Shown here piece by piece: positions 48,020 through 60,242 of a DNA stretch of 64,000 bases. Position 1 is the first letter of the stretch, and the number at the start of each line of letters is the position of its first letter. The translations under genes and the position numbers were made by a program. The DNA is from Tetrahymena thermophila SB210 (Eukaryota; Ciliophora; Oligohymenophorea; Hymenostomatida; Tetrahymenidae): contig NW_002476492.1 of NCBI RefSeq assembly GCF_000189635.1, positions 62,001-126,000 of the forward strand. The letters are read 5' to 3'. The notes beneath the pieces are model-generated. The model saw only the letters and a list, made by a program, of their open reading frames with translations, made no database searches and was not told the DNA's origin.

Positions 48020-50171
48020 TCAAATATTGTTTGAAATTGATGAAATAATTCTTTAATCGATTATGCTTAGATCTTCATTTTCCTCACATTTTGTCAAGAA
48101 TTTTTGAATATAATCAATTTATATCTTACAACATTATTGCATAACATAATACTTCTCGAAATAATTTAAATTTTCTTTCTATTCTATTTTAAAATAAATT
48201 TTATTTTTTTTTTTTATATTTAAGAGTTTTATAAATTTACAATCAAAATTAATGTTTGAAGTTGTGCTTTCTAAATCAAGATTCATATAATTATCTGTCA
48301 AACCAATAATATGGATAGCAGCTATCTAGTCTAAGCTCAGTAGCATACTAATTGCTTTCTTCAAAAATATTATATCCTTAAAGAGCTCATTAATATTTAA
48401 ATTCTTTAATACTTCTTTTTAAATTTTTATCATTTATTTTTAGTCAATGCCTTTCTACAAAAGATATTCCTTGTTTTTGCAACATCTTTTTAAAATATTT
48501 AAAATTCACAATTCATAATAATTATTAAATAGTTTACCTAAATTTAAAAATAGTCTTTTAAAGGGCTTTTTTAACTGAATTATTCTCCTTAACTTTTAAC
48601 TTTTAAGATATTACATCAATGAAAGATTTTTTAGTTTTTTGGTTTTAAAATTTAGTTTTAAAAGCATTCTTAGGTATTTCTTATTGTTTGTTCAAAGAAT
48701 TTTGTATTATTGAGTTTTCCTTTATCTTCAATGTTATTTTACTATTTATCATAGATGCTTTATGAGATTCATTTTAAGAAATTATGTCAAGTTTATCAAA
48801 TTTAAATTTATTTGTCAAATTCTATTAATTTTATAATGAGTTGACTGAATCTAAACGATCAGCAAAATTTGTGATATTATTTTGTTCACTCTCTTCATTT
48901 AAATTAAATTTTTATTTAAAAAAAATATTATTAACAACTTAACTAATACTTGCATTATTTCTTTTTTATAAATATTATATTTAAAAATTAGGCACTACAA
49001 GGTTAGTGTTATTTTATTATTCTAAAATACTGTCAGCTATAGGTTCTTCCATTTTCTGAATTTGCAATAGTATTTCACATTTATTTATCAAATTATTATC
49101 CTATAGTACTTGTTAGCATTTATCTTAAAATAGATTCCTCATAATAAGAATAAAAAAGTCTTCTTTAATGACATTTTATGATATAAATCTTGCAATTACT
49201 CTACAAATAATTGCTATGAAACCAATACTATTAACCAAAGCTAAAATTTGTGTTATTGTAGGATATTATATTTAGGTAAATTACACTGCTTCATCCATAG
49301 ATATAGATATTTAAATGTATGGGCCAAGACCTGATTTCAAAGAAAGTTATCTATCAAAGCTTTGTATTGTTTAATCATATGACACAGGCGTAAAATATGT
49401 TTATTATTCTTAGAAAAGTAATCCTTATTTTACTTCAGTGTTTTAAATCTTTGTCTTTAATTAGCTTAGAATGAACTAATTTGATAAACCAAAAATCTCT
49501 ACAAATCTATAGCTAGTCTGAATCTGTTTTGAAGTTATGTTATATTATTATGCTTTTAAAAACATACTAAAACCAGCTTATATTCCATTTATAACCTCAT
49601 CTATCTCACTTTAACTAGCACAATTATCTGGAATTGTTGTTTTTAAGTCATCTAAATCTAAGCATCCATAAATATTAACAAATATCTAAGAATAAATATT
49701 ATTTGTTTATTCTTAAAGAAAAGTATAATTACTTATCTAAGACATATCAATACAATTCTAACCTTCTAGCTAAGGGTTACTGCATTAAGTTGTATTCAAA
49801 TTAATTTGTTGATAGATATTATTCTGTTTGTCTTGATAGTATAGAAATGGAATGAATACTACATATGTTTTATTCTATATTTCTTAATATTAACTTATAG
49901 ATAAACTAGCATTGTAATAGTAGTTAAATCCAATAAAGTCTTCATTCAATGGTATTTCTTTTCTTACATTAGTTATAAAGCTTTAAGATCTAAATTATGG
50001 ATCAATTTAATTGTTTAGATATTGATTACACAAATAAATAAAGTAAGAAAGAATCAAAAAAGTAGATACTAGTGTTAATATAACACCTTAAAAAGTCCCC
50101 TTTTTTTAACACTAACCTTCTAAGTTAAAGTAAAACTCAGAAGAAAATAAATCTAATTTAGATAATTTCAT
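48020..50171 (-). CDS. Two-pass membrane protein, array copy 4 (3 exons)
   Basis: Exons 50171-48538, 48485-48241 and 48183-48020 total 2043 bases, 681 codons (680 residues); introns are 52 and 57 nt. An in-frame scan found no internal TGA. Exon 2 reads CCKNKEYLLQKGIDQ, then KEVLKNLNINELFKDIIFLKK, and exon 3 ends SIIDQRIISSISNNI. It is closest to copy 5 in the outer domain and 5' leader, where both have a TTTAGATAATTTCAT stretch over the start codon that copies 2 and 3 lack. This suggests copies 4 and 5 come from one of the later duplications. Confidence 0.85.
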
Positions 50172-51396
50172 CTTTTTTATATTTTATTTACTTCTACTTT
50201 CCTGCTCTTATTTATCTTCAATTAATTAATTGCAAATAATATTTCTGTAAATAAACTTATGAATTATCAAATCATATAATCAACTGCTATAACTACGATT
50301 TTACCTTTAAATGAATTCAATAAAATTGATTTTACAAATCAACTGATAATAAGAAATTTTATTTTTGTTTCTGCTATTAATTTAATATAAGTTCATTTTG
50401 TTTGTTTATTATTTAAATTGACACATTTAATCTAAATTATAAAGAATAATAAATTTCTGACTTTTTAATTGTTAAGTTTTTTGTTAATAAGTTTTAATTA
50501 TTTGAAAATACTCAAAAAATGTAATTAAATGGAAAATATTTAGAAGATAAGTTGCTAGATCTGATATTTGTGCTTGTTTAATGGTATAATTTGTATTTAA
50601 AGCTGTTATTGTTATTCAAGTAGTGAGAATATAGATGATATTTCAATTATTTATGATTCTATTTGTGTATTTTATATTTATACATGTTTAAACTGTATTT
50701 TGAATAGTTTTTTTCGCATTTATCAGTACTTATTCATTGATTTCTTTTACCAAGTTTTATTCTCTTTTAAATGAGTTTGAAATAAGCACTCATTAACAAA
50801 AATGGTTAAACCTAAATTATCTTTTTTATTAATTTCACAAATAACACTCTATATATTGATAATTTATGATGATGATATTATTTATTCTGTATTTAGTTCC
50901 ACTTTAGTATATTTCAAATTTTGAGAGGAAAAAACTTTATCGAAAGCATTCTTAGCTAAAATAGAAGGTTTTGAAGTTCATATATATTTAAATGAAATAT
51001 GAACTTAAACCATCTTTTTGTTTCTATTTTTTCAATTCGAATACTTTTATTAAATTTTAAGAATTTACAACAAAAATTAAAATACTCCGCATAGAGAAGA
51101 CATTATGTCTTTCTTTTTATCTTATTAATTATATTACATATGTATTATTAAAATTTATAAAATATTGAATATTAATTAATTTTTGGATTATTTATTTTAA
51201 AAAACAATATAAAAATTAGGAGTTAAAATTATAAATTAATTATTTACTATATTTAATATAGATAGTTATTTTTAAAAAACTATTTATTAAAAACAATTTT
51301 ATAGAGATAATTACTCATATACTCTCTATACATTATTAAATAAGAGAAACAAACAAGAATTTAAAGAATTTATTTTTATAAATTATAAACGTTAAG
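50172..51396. other. Array spacer between copies 4 and 5, with an extra segment
   Basis: Longer than the other array spacers because about 50545-51090 has no counterpart in them. That segment is non-coding and includes a perfect 10-base inverted repeat, AAGTTCATAT with ATATGAACTT, at about 50976-51006. Confidence 0.6.
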
Positions 51397-53554
51397 TCAA
51401 ATATTGTTTGAAATTGATGAAATAATTCTTTAATCTATAATGCTTACTTCATCATTTTCCTCACATTTTGTCAAGAATTTTTGAATATAATCTATTTATA
51501 TCTGACCACATTATTGCATTACATAATACTACTCAAAATGATTTAAATTTTCTTTTTATTATATTTTAAATTAAATTTTATTTTAATTTTTTGTATTTAA
51601 AAGCTTTATAAATTTACAATAAAAATTAATATTTGAAGTTGTGCTTTCTAAATCAAGAGTCATATAATTATCTGTCAAACCTATAAGTTAGATAGCTGCA
51701 ATCTAGTCTAAGCTTAGTAGCATACTAATTGCTTTCTTCAAAAATATTATATCCTTAAAGAGCTCATTAATATTTAAATTCTTTAATACTTCTTTTTAAA
51801 TTTTTATCATTTATTTTTAGTCAATGCCTTTCTACAAAAGATATTCTTTGTTTTTGCAACATCTTTTTAAAATATTTAAAATTCATAATTCATGATAATT
51901 GTTAAATAATTTACCTAAATTTAAATATAGTATTTTAAAGAACTTATTTCATAGAATTATTATCAATAATTTTTAGCCTTTTCGATATTGCATCAACGAA
52001 AGATTTTTTTATTTTTTGGTTTTAAAATTTAGTTTTAAAAGCGTTCTTAGATATTTCTTATTGTTTATTCAAAGATTTTTGTATTATTGTGTTTTCTTTT
52101 TCCTTTATCTTCAAAGTTGCTTTGCTATTTATCATAGATGCCTTCAGAGATTCTTTTTATGAAATAAAATCAATTTTATCAAATTTAATTTTATTTGTCT
52201 GATTCTATTAATTTTATAGTGAATTTATAGAATCTAAACGATCGCAGAAATTTGTATTAATATTTTATTAGCTCTCTTCATTTAAATTAAATTTTTATTT
52301 TTAAAAAATATTATTAATAACTTAACTAATACTTGCAATATTTTTTTTTTATAAATATTATATTTAGAAATTAGGCACTACAAGGTTAGTGTTATTTTAT
52401 TATTCTAAAATACTGTCAGCTATAGGTTCTTCCATTTTATGAATTTGCAATACTATTTCACATTTATTTATCAAATTATTATGCTATAGTACTTGTTAGC
52501 ATTTATCTTAAAATAGATTCCTCATAATAAGAATAAAAAAATCTTCTTTAATGACATTTTATGATATAAATCTTGCAATAAATCTACAAATAATTGCTAT
52601 GAAACCAATGCTATTAGCCAAGGCTAAGATTTGTGTTATGGTTGGATATTAAATTTAGGTAAATTACATTATTTCATCCATTTTAATATTTATTTGAATG
52701 TATGGGCCAAGACCCGATTACAAAGAAAGTTATCTATCAAAGCTTTGTATTGTTTAATCATATGATACAGGTGTAGAATATGTTTATTATTCTTAGAAAA
52801 TTAATCCTTATTTTACTTCAGTGTTTTAAATTTAAGTCTTTAATTAGCTTAGAATGAACTAATTTGATAAACCAAAAATCTCTACAAATCTATATCTCGT
52901 CTGAATCTGTTTTGAAGTTGTATTATATTATTACGCTTTTAAAAACATACTAAAGCCAGCTTAGCCTCCATTTATAACCTCATCTATCTCACTTTAACTA
53001 GCACAATTATCTGGAATTGTTGTTTTTAAGTCATCTAAATCTAAGCATCCATACATATTAACAAATATCTATGAAAAAATACTATTTGATTAATCATAAA
53101 GAAAAGTATAATTACTTATCTAAGACATATCAATACAATTCTAACCTTCTAGCTAAGGGTTATTGCACTAAGTTGTGTTCAAATTAATTTGCTAAAAGAC
53201 ATTATTTGATTTATCTTGATAGTATAGAAATGGAATGAATACTAAGTATGTTTTATTCTATTATGCTTGAAATTAACTTAATGTTAAACTAGTATTATAA
53301 TAGAAGTTAAATCCAATAAAGTCTTCATTCAATGGTATTTCTCTTCTTATATTAGTTATAAAGCTTTAAGATCTAAATTATGGATCAATTTAGTTGTTTA
53401 GATATTGATTACACAAATAAATAAAGTAAGAAAGAATCACAAAAGTAGATAAAAGTGTTAATATAACACCTTAAAAAGTACCCTTTTTTTAACGTTAACC
53501 TTCTAAGTTAAAGTAAAACTCAGAAGAAAATAAATCTAATTTAGATAATTTCAT
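51397..53554 (-). CDS. Two-pass membrane protein, array copy 5 (3 exons, shifted acceptor)
   Basis: Exons 53554-51915, 51862-51618 and 51551-51397 total 2040 bases, 680 codons (679 residues). Exon 1 is six bases longer than in copies 2-4, in frame. At intron 2 the AG used by the other copies is changed to AT (plus-strand base 51561). The next AG, nine bases downstream, keeps the frame and removes three codons, so the model uses it and the intron becomes 66 nt. No internal TGA was found on scanning. Outer-domain Cys, both membrane helices and the tail are intact. The gene therefore looks functional despite the splice-site change, but this depends on the shifted acceptor really being used. Confidence 0.8.
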
Positions 53555-54190
53555 CTTTTGTATATTATATTTACTTCTACTTTCTTGCTCTTGTTTTTCT
53601 TTTATTATTTAAATACAAATAATAGTTCTGTAAAACAAATTTAAAAACTCTTCCTAAGAATTATCAAATCATTTAATTAATAACCATAACTATTAATGAT
53701 TTTAACTTCAAATAAACTAAATAAAATTAATTTTACCAATCAACATTCATAATAAGAAATTTTATTTTTGCTTCTACCATTATTTTAATTATAAGTTTAT
53801 TGTTTCTTAATTAATTAAATTGAGACCTTTAATTTAAATTTGTAATTTCAGATATTAAATTTTAAGTTTATAATAATTTTTTTTTTAATAATATAATAAA
53901 TATGCATAATTATTTTAAAAGTAAATATTTATTATTTAATAATTTATGAATTCTTCTTGAAAATTTAAAAAAATTATTATATATTTATAATGTTATATAA
54001 TAAATATTTTATATTTTCAACCCTCCTCCAAATATTTATTATCATTATAAAAATTTATTAGAGAAAATTACTTATATATTTTATTTTGGAGTACTACAAA
54101 TAGATAAAAATGATAACATAAATAATTTTATAATTTTATTTAATAATCAATTATCATATGAAAATGACTAAAATAAATTCTTAGAAATAA
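53555..54190. other. Spacer 5' of array copy 5
   Basis: The first 200 bases resemble the 5' flanks of the other copies. The remainder is A+T-rich and unrelated. No gene. Confidence 0.6.
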
Positions 54191-54640
54191 TCAAATATTT
54201 TTTATAATTGGCGAGAGTATTCTTTTATCTAAAGCACTTATACTTTCATCTTCTTCAAATTTTATCAAGAATTTTTGCATGAAATCTTTTATAATTCTTT
54301 TCATGATAGCATTTTATAAATCTTTTTCAAATAATTTTCATTTTTTCTTATCTCTTCTAAAAAAATATAAGTTAGCTTGTATATTTATAAAGAAATTATT
54401 TAAATTTATTTTCATATTTAACTTTCAAAATTAAGACTTATGTAATTATTTGTAAGACCAATAAATTAAATAGCAGCTATTTAATTCAAGTTAAGTATCA
54501 TATTAATTGTTTTCTTCAAAAAGATTATATCCTTATGCAGCTCATGACTATTTAAATTTTTTAAACTTCCTTTTGAATTTTAACCAATAATTTCTACTCA
54601 ATTCCTTGAGAAATGATACTCTCTTCTCAATAGTTGTTTT
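54191..54640 (-). pseudogene. Terminal relic of the membrane-protein array (exons 2-3 only)
   Basis: The minus strand retains the tail region: a GIEQKLLVKIQKEV-like stretch, then NSHELHKDIIFLKKTINMI, and after an intron-like gap a KNENYLKKIYKM block. A one-base loss near 54565 shifts exon 2, and TGA interrupts exon 3 after KMLS, although the following LDKRILSPIIKNI end is still visible in another frame. Nothing matching exon 1 (membrane helices or outer domain) is found upstream. Confidence 0.7.
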
Positions 54641-57600
54641 CATAGATATACTTCATAGCTTACAGTTTTTCAGAATTTGCCCAATCAAAGGAATATACTT
54701 TTCCTAAACTATAAAGACAAATATAGATATCTAAATAATTAAAAAATGCACATAAAAATTAAAGATCCAAGCACCTAATACCCTATCTCTAATATTTCTA
54801 CTCTTTTTTTATAGCTTATTATAATCCAAAAATAATTTGCTTTGATCTTTAAATATCTTTTTATCAGAATATTTACACACTATTTTTAATTACTAATCAA
54901 AATATTTGAATTAAAACTAATAAACCTCTAAAGAAAACAGAGCAGTCACTCAAAAGATAAAAATAAATAACTCAGATCATAAAGGCCTAACAAGTTCTAT
55001 AAAAAATATTAATGTTCTCTTTATATTTTTGAAAATATAAATATATTTATTATTCCATGATCATTCAATTAAAATTAATAAAATAAAATATATTTTAATT
55101 AAAAATAATCTTTTTAAGAATAAAATAAATTTAATTTCATTTAATGACTTTAAAATTTAAAATAGATACTTATTAAATAGTTCATTAAATTGATAAATAT
55201 TTTGTATGACGAATATATTTTTTATTGCAACTTCAAGGCGTATTCATAAATCAGAAATAAATCTTTTTAAATAAGAATTAGATGAAGCAAATTATCTAAT
55301 TGTGAAATTTAAATAGATTAATTTAAAATTTAATTACTTCGTTAAAAATTATAAAACATGTAAAAAAGTGCTAAAAATTTGGATAGAAATAAGGATAGCA
55401 AAATTAATGGGATAAAATGGAGATTTAATGATTGAATAAATAAATTTTATTAATAATTAAATGAATTTTACTCTGATATGTAATTATAATGCTTGGGGTG
55501 TAACTTAGCTATTTAAGAATATATTTCGGTATTGATATTGAATTAAATATATGGTTTTTACTTTATCAAATTTAATTCGATAATAGTTACTAAAAAATAT
55601 AGACCTTTGATAAATAGAACAATTTATTTTGGATATGCATAGTCATTTAATTTAAAAATAGACAAAATTGAATGCAAAACAATTTAATTGAATTTTTATT
55701 ATTATTTCTATTGTTTATTCTGTAATCTAGCCTTTCTTTCCTATGAGAATTCAAATTTTTTAATTTTATTTTTTCATTGAATGGGTAAATAAATAAATAA
55801 TTGATTTGTTGCAGTTAGTTAATTTTAATAGTATAAATCAAATAGTATATTTTTAGAAACAAATACTTTCAATTAGGGATTACACTGATGATAAATATTC
55901 AATTAGAAGGAATTTATAGAACATGATAGAGATATTGGAGTTTGAGGAGAGAAAAGAGAAGAATAATATAAAAAGGTCTGATTAAAATAATAAGTGAAAG
56001 ATTACTTTAAATAATATGTATTAGTACTTATAGACTAATTAATAGGTTGGTTAAATTTATTAAAACTAATTATTGCTAAATTCTTATTTGATAATACTTA
56101 AATTATATACATAGTTAAGGAGTTCTATGCTTTTTAATTGGAATATAGATTAATTTTGATTAAGCCATTGTAGCATATTATGAGACAAAATCAGTTCATT
56201 TAAATTGCTTTTTTAAGGCGATGGCAATATTTTTTAGCTTTAAAGTTTCTTACTCGCCATTATTGTCAAAAGAATTAAATAGGTTTGGCTCTTTAAATTA
56301 GATATAATTTTTAATGAATAAATTATTAAATTAAGATTTTCAAATTCATAAGTAAATATATTTCATACCTATTTTTGTTTTGCCTTTTTTGCTTTACAAT
56401 TTTAAGAAATCAGATAATTGCAAAAAAAGCGATATATTTGTTGGTTTTAAAAACTCCAATTTGTTACATGTTTTTATTGTAATTTAATGTGAAAAGACTT
56501 GCTTTTAGATATTATCTTCTTTTTTTAATGATAAAGTATCATTTTGCAGTTAATTTAGTAAGAATATGAAAATTTTTTGAGATAATGATCGATTATTTTA
56601 ATGTTACTTAGATTATTTAATGGAAAAATTAAGCTTTTGTAATATTTGAAATATTTAATTACCATCTGTAGTCTTTCTTTGTTTTAATGATGAAAAAAAA
56701 CAATAATTTTACATTTATTAAGTGATAAAGACTACAACTTAGATAGTAAATTCATACATTCTTTAACACATTTTAATAAATTAAATTTTGTGTACTATAA
56801 AAGGCTAAATATTTCAATACATATTTATCAACTTAATAGAAAAAATATTCTTAAGCCGATTAAATGTAGATATTAGTAAATTTCCATTATATTTTAATAT
56901 GATAAGGATGATTTTATGCGTTGAAAAAATATTTTAAATACCTAAATTAATATTTAACTATTTAGGAAAAACTTACATCAGAAAAAACTTAAAGGATAAA
57001 TTAGAAAGAAAAATAAATTAAGATATTATACAGATTTAGCACAAAAAGAGGGAAAATAGTAAATAAAGAGATAAAATAGCAAGTATATCAAAAAACAACA
57101 AAAATTGAATGGATATTTTAATTGATTTAGCTATGTGTTGTATTACAATTAAATAAACCTACTCTAATTAACAAAAACAAGAAATTTATTATTAATATTT
57201 TTCAAATTTTTATTCAGCAAATGATGAAGATCATTTATTAGTGAAGATGAGAATGAGAAAGAATATTTAAATTCATTTAAATTTTTTGTAGACATTTAAA
57301 AGATTTATTAATAATGTGACATTACTTGGTTTTTTTTACGCAATAAAAGTTCTTCTATTCTTATTATTTTGTCTTCAGTAAAGTTTTGTAATTATATATA
57401 TAGATTAAGTTTCAAAAAATACTCCAGTGCGATTAGAGTAGATGAAATGGTGCCAGAGCAGAATCAGGAGTGTAATTGGAGTAGATTTGAAATTTTAAGC
57501 TGTTTGGAGAGAAATGGATTGAAAGAAGAGTTTGTAATGATCGTGAGTTCGTAGTGAAAAAAAATCGAAAAGGAAATTAAAGGAGTAATTTAAAACTGCT

Positions 57601-60242
57601 TAGATTAAGATTAGATCAGAATATTACTACATTAGATGTTAATTTTATGAGATAAATTGCAAATTTAGGATACATTTTGCAATTAAAGATAAATAGATCA
57701 AATTGGGGTCTTTGATGAAGAATGATATTAGATTATTGTTAAATGGGAAATTATTACTCTACACGCGAAATATTTCAAACTGCCATAAGGGATTACATTA
57801 ATAATTATTTGCCATTTGAGTGAAATTTGAGGGGCGAATTAAAAAATGGACCATAAAAATGAGAAAAAAGTTAGACAAAAAATGAGAGAGAAATTTACAT
57901 ATTAGTCTGTAAGGTTTGTAAGGTTGAGCTTGCATAGTATTTTTTAGCCAACGAAAGCTAGATTGGAAAAATTAGAATAAATACTTTGAATTTATCATTG
58001 CTTTAATTATCTGTTTTGCAAAACAGATACAAATAAATAGTTAGATCGATGTATAACTAGATAGAACAAATAATTGTTGGAAGTAAAGAAAATTGTGCAA
58101 TCAAGACGAAAATTTTTTATAAAAATATGAGAAACAAATACTTTTTTTGTTCACACAAATCCCACCCCTTCTTAAATTATCATTCAATTCAAGAGTTTTC
58201 TATTTATTTATGGTAAAAATAGCTTTCAAATTTTAATTAATTTTTTCTTACAAGTGATCACTCTTAAAATAGCTCTTCATTTGCAATAGATTTTTAATTG
58301 TATCTCAAATGCCTACAAAGATAGAAAGATATTTCATTATAAATAGTTACGAGCACACATTTATATTCTTTTATACCCTCAGCAATCACTTTTTATATAA
58401 GCTAATAGCTAAATCAAACACAATTTTAATTAAAAGGAGAAGTTTACACATTAAGCTTCTTTTGTAATTTTATGAACTTCATTAAAATGTGCTCTCTCTT
58501 CAAACAAATTTGGTAGTCCTACGAACAAAAAAACAAATCAACTAGTCAATCAAACTCCCATAAAATTATGAATAAAAGTAAGGTCAGCTTGGTTGATGTA
58601 AATTTGATAAACTTGTTTGAAATCCAAGCCAATCGAACATAATAGAATTTTTTGCTGCTACCGCTGAAAATTTGCTACTGAAACAAAAAACAAAAGATTT
58701 TGGTTTAGTACAATTAAATTTTGTTTCGCTTTTTGAAATATTCAAATACTTTTTTTAGGGTTACTCTAGTTAAGATTTTGTTTGTATTTTCTTACATTAA
58801 ATACATTAGATACAAAATAGTGAAAAAAGGAAAATAAATAAAGCAAAAAAAGTAAATAAATATACATCACTTCAATAGAAAGTAGTAAATAAATAGAAAG
58901 TGAATTCATAGATAGTAAGATATCAAGTAATAAAGATAAATAGAAAGAAGAAAGAAAGAAAGATAGATATATTGGTTGAAATAAGCATTTATTAAATCAT
59001 TAAAACAAAATTTGAAGTCTTTATTTTTTTAATTATTTCTTTTTTTGAGTGAAATTGTTTATTTGTCTTTTGCTTTCTTTTGGCTGAAAATTTAATTTTA
59101 CTTTGTTTCTCCCACAAAAAAATTGGTTTGATCTTTAATATTTGCTCTTTTTTTTAATGTGAAGATCACTTAAATAAATATGTATAGAGTTAATTAAAAA
59201 ACAGAATCAATCATCTGTCATGATAATTGCCGATTTAAATAAGTTTAAAGTTAGAATCTTAAAATAAGAGAAATGCCAGAGTAAATTTTAATGCTTAATT
59301 GCAAACGTTTCTATTTTTATCTGGCTTGTTTAAGTAAAATACGAAGAAAAATTGATTGATTTTGTTTGGTTGTTTTAAATTAATGATATTTAGCTCAACA
59401 AAATATAAAAATATATATAATTTACTTCGAATATTTACAATTTAAACTGTTTGTTTCCTTTGATTTTTTGTTTGTTTATTTTTTTGCTTTTGTTTAGTGA
59501 TTAATTTCTTATTTGATTTGATTTTCTTCTCTTTTTCCGAGCGAAAAGAAGTAAATTATTGCGATTAAGATATTTATTTATTTAATTTTTAATTTAGAAA
59601 GGAGTTAATAAGTAATAGAGATGAGTAAAGTGAGTAAAAGTGACTTTCTTTCAAGTATTTTTGCTCTATTTTTGCCATGCTCTGCAGTTAGCACACTGGA
59701 ATAAGTTGTATTTTAAGGCCTTATCAGTACTTTTTTGTACTTTAAAGGTTTTTGTGGGAAGATTTTTCTGGTTTTGTTTCCAAAAATAATACTTATCTAT
59801 TTTTTTTATTAAGTTTCTAGCATGCGTGCTAAATAAAATGTGTACTTTTGTAATCTGTATTTAAGTTAGTTAGTGAGTGAGTGTATGCTGTAGTTATTAA
59901 TTACAAAGAGCGCGGGCAAATCATAGATAGTTCGTAGTTAAGTTTTAAGTGAGTAAAGAAGTGAAAGTAAAGTAAATTTATTAATTTGATATGATTATTA
60001 TTAGTGAAAGGGTTTATTTAAAATGAGTGATTGATAATATTAGGGTATTGATATTATATATTTATTTATATTTAAATTTATGGTAGGGGAAAGGTTAAAT
60101 CTGTGACATAGCAGGTTATACTTTATAGGAATTTTATTTATTATAAGCTTTTGCCAGCCTATTTTAATCAATTTATCAGATTTAAATTTACGTGAATTTG
60201 ATTTAAACTAATATAACTAGCAAAATCAGAATTATTAATTTC
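54641..60242. other. Long gene-poor region
   Basis: I find no convincing exon on either strand. Most of it is A+T-rich. Two less A+T-rich patches stand out: about 57415-57560, which is open on both strands, and about 59640-59970. Poly-purine GAAA/GATA repeats occur at about 58940-58980. The right end should include the 3' flank of the 751-residue gene. Confidence 0.5.
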
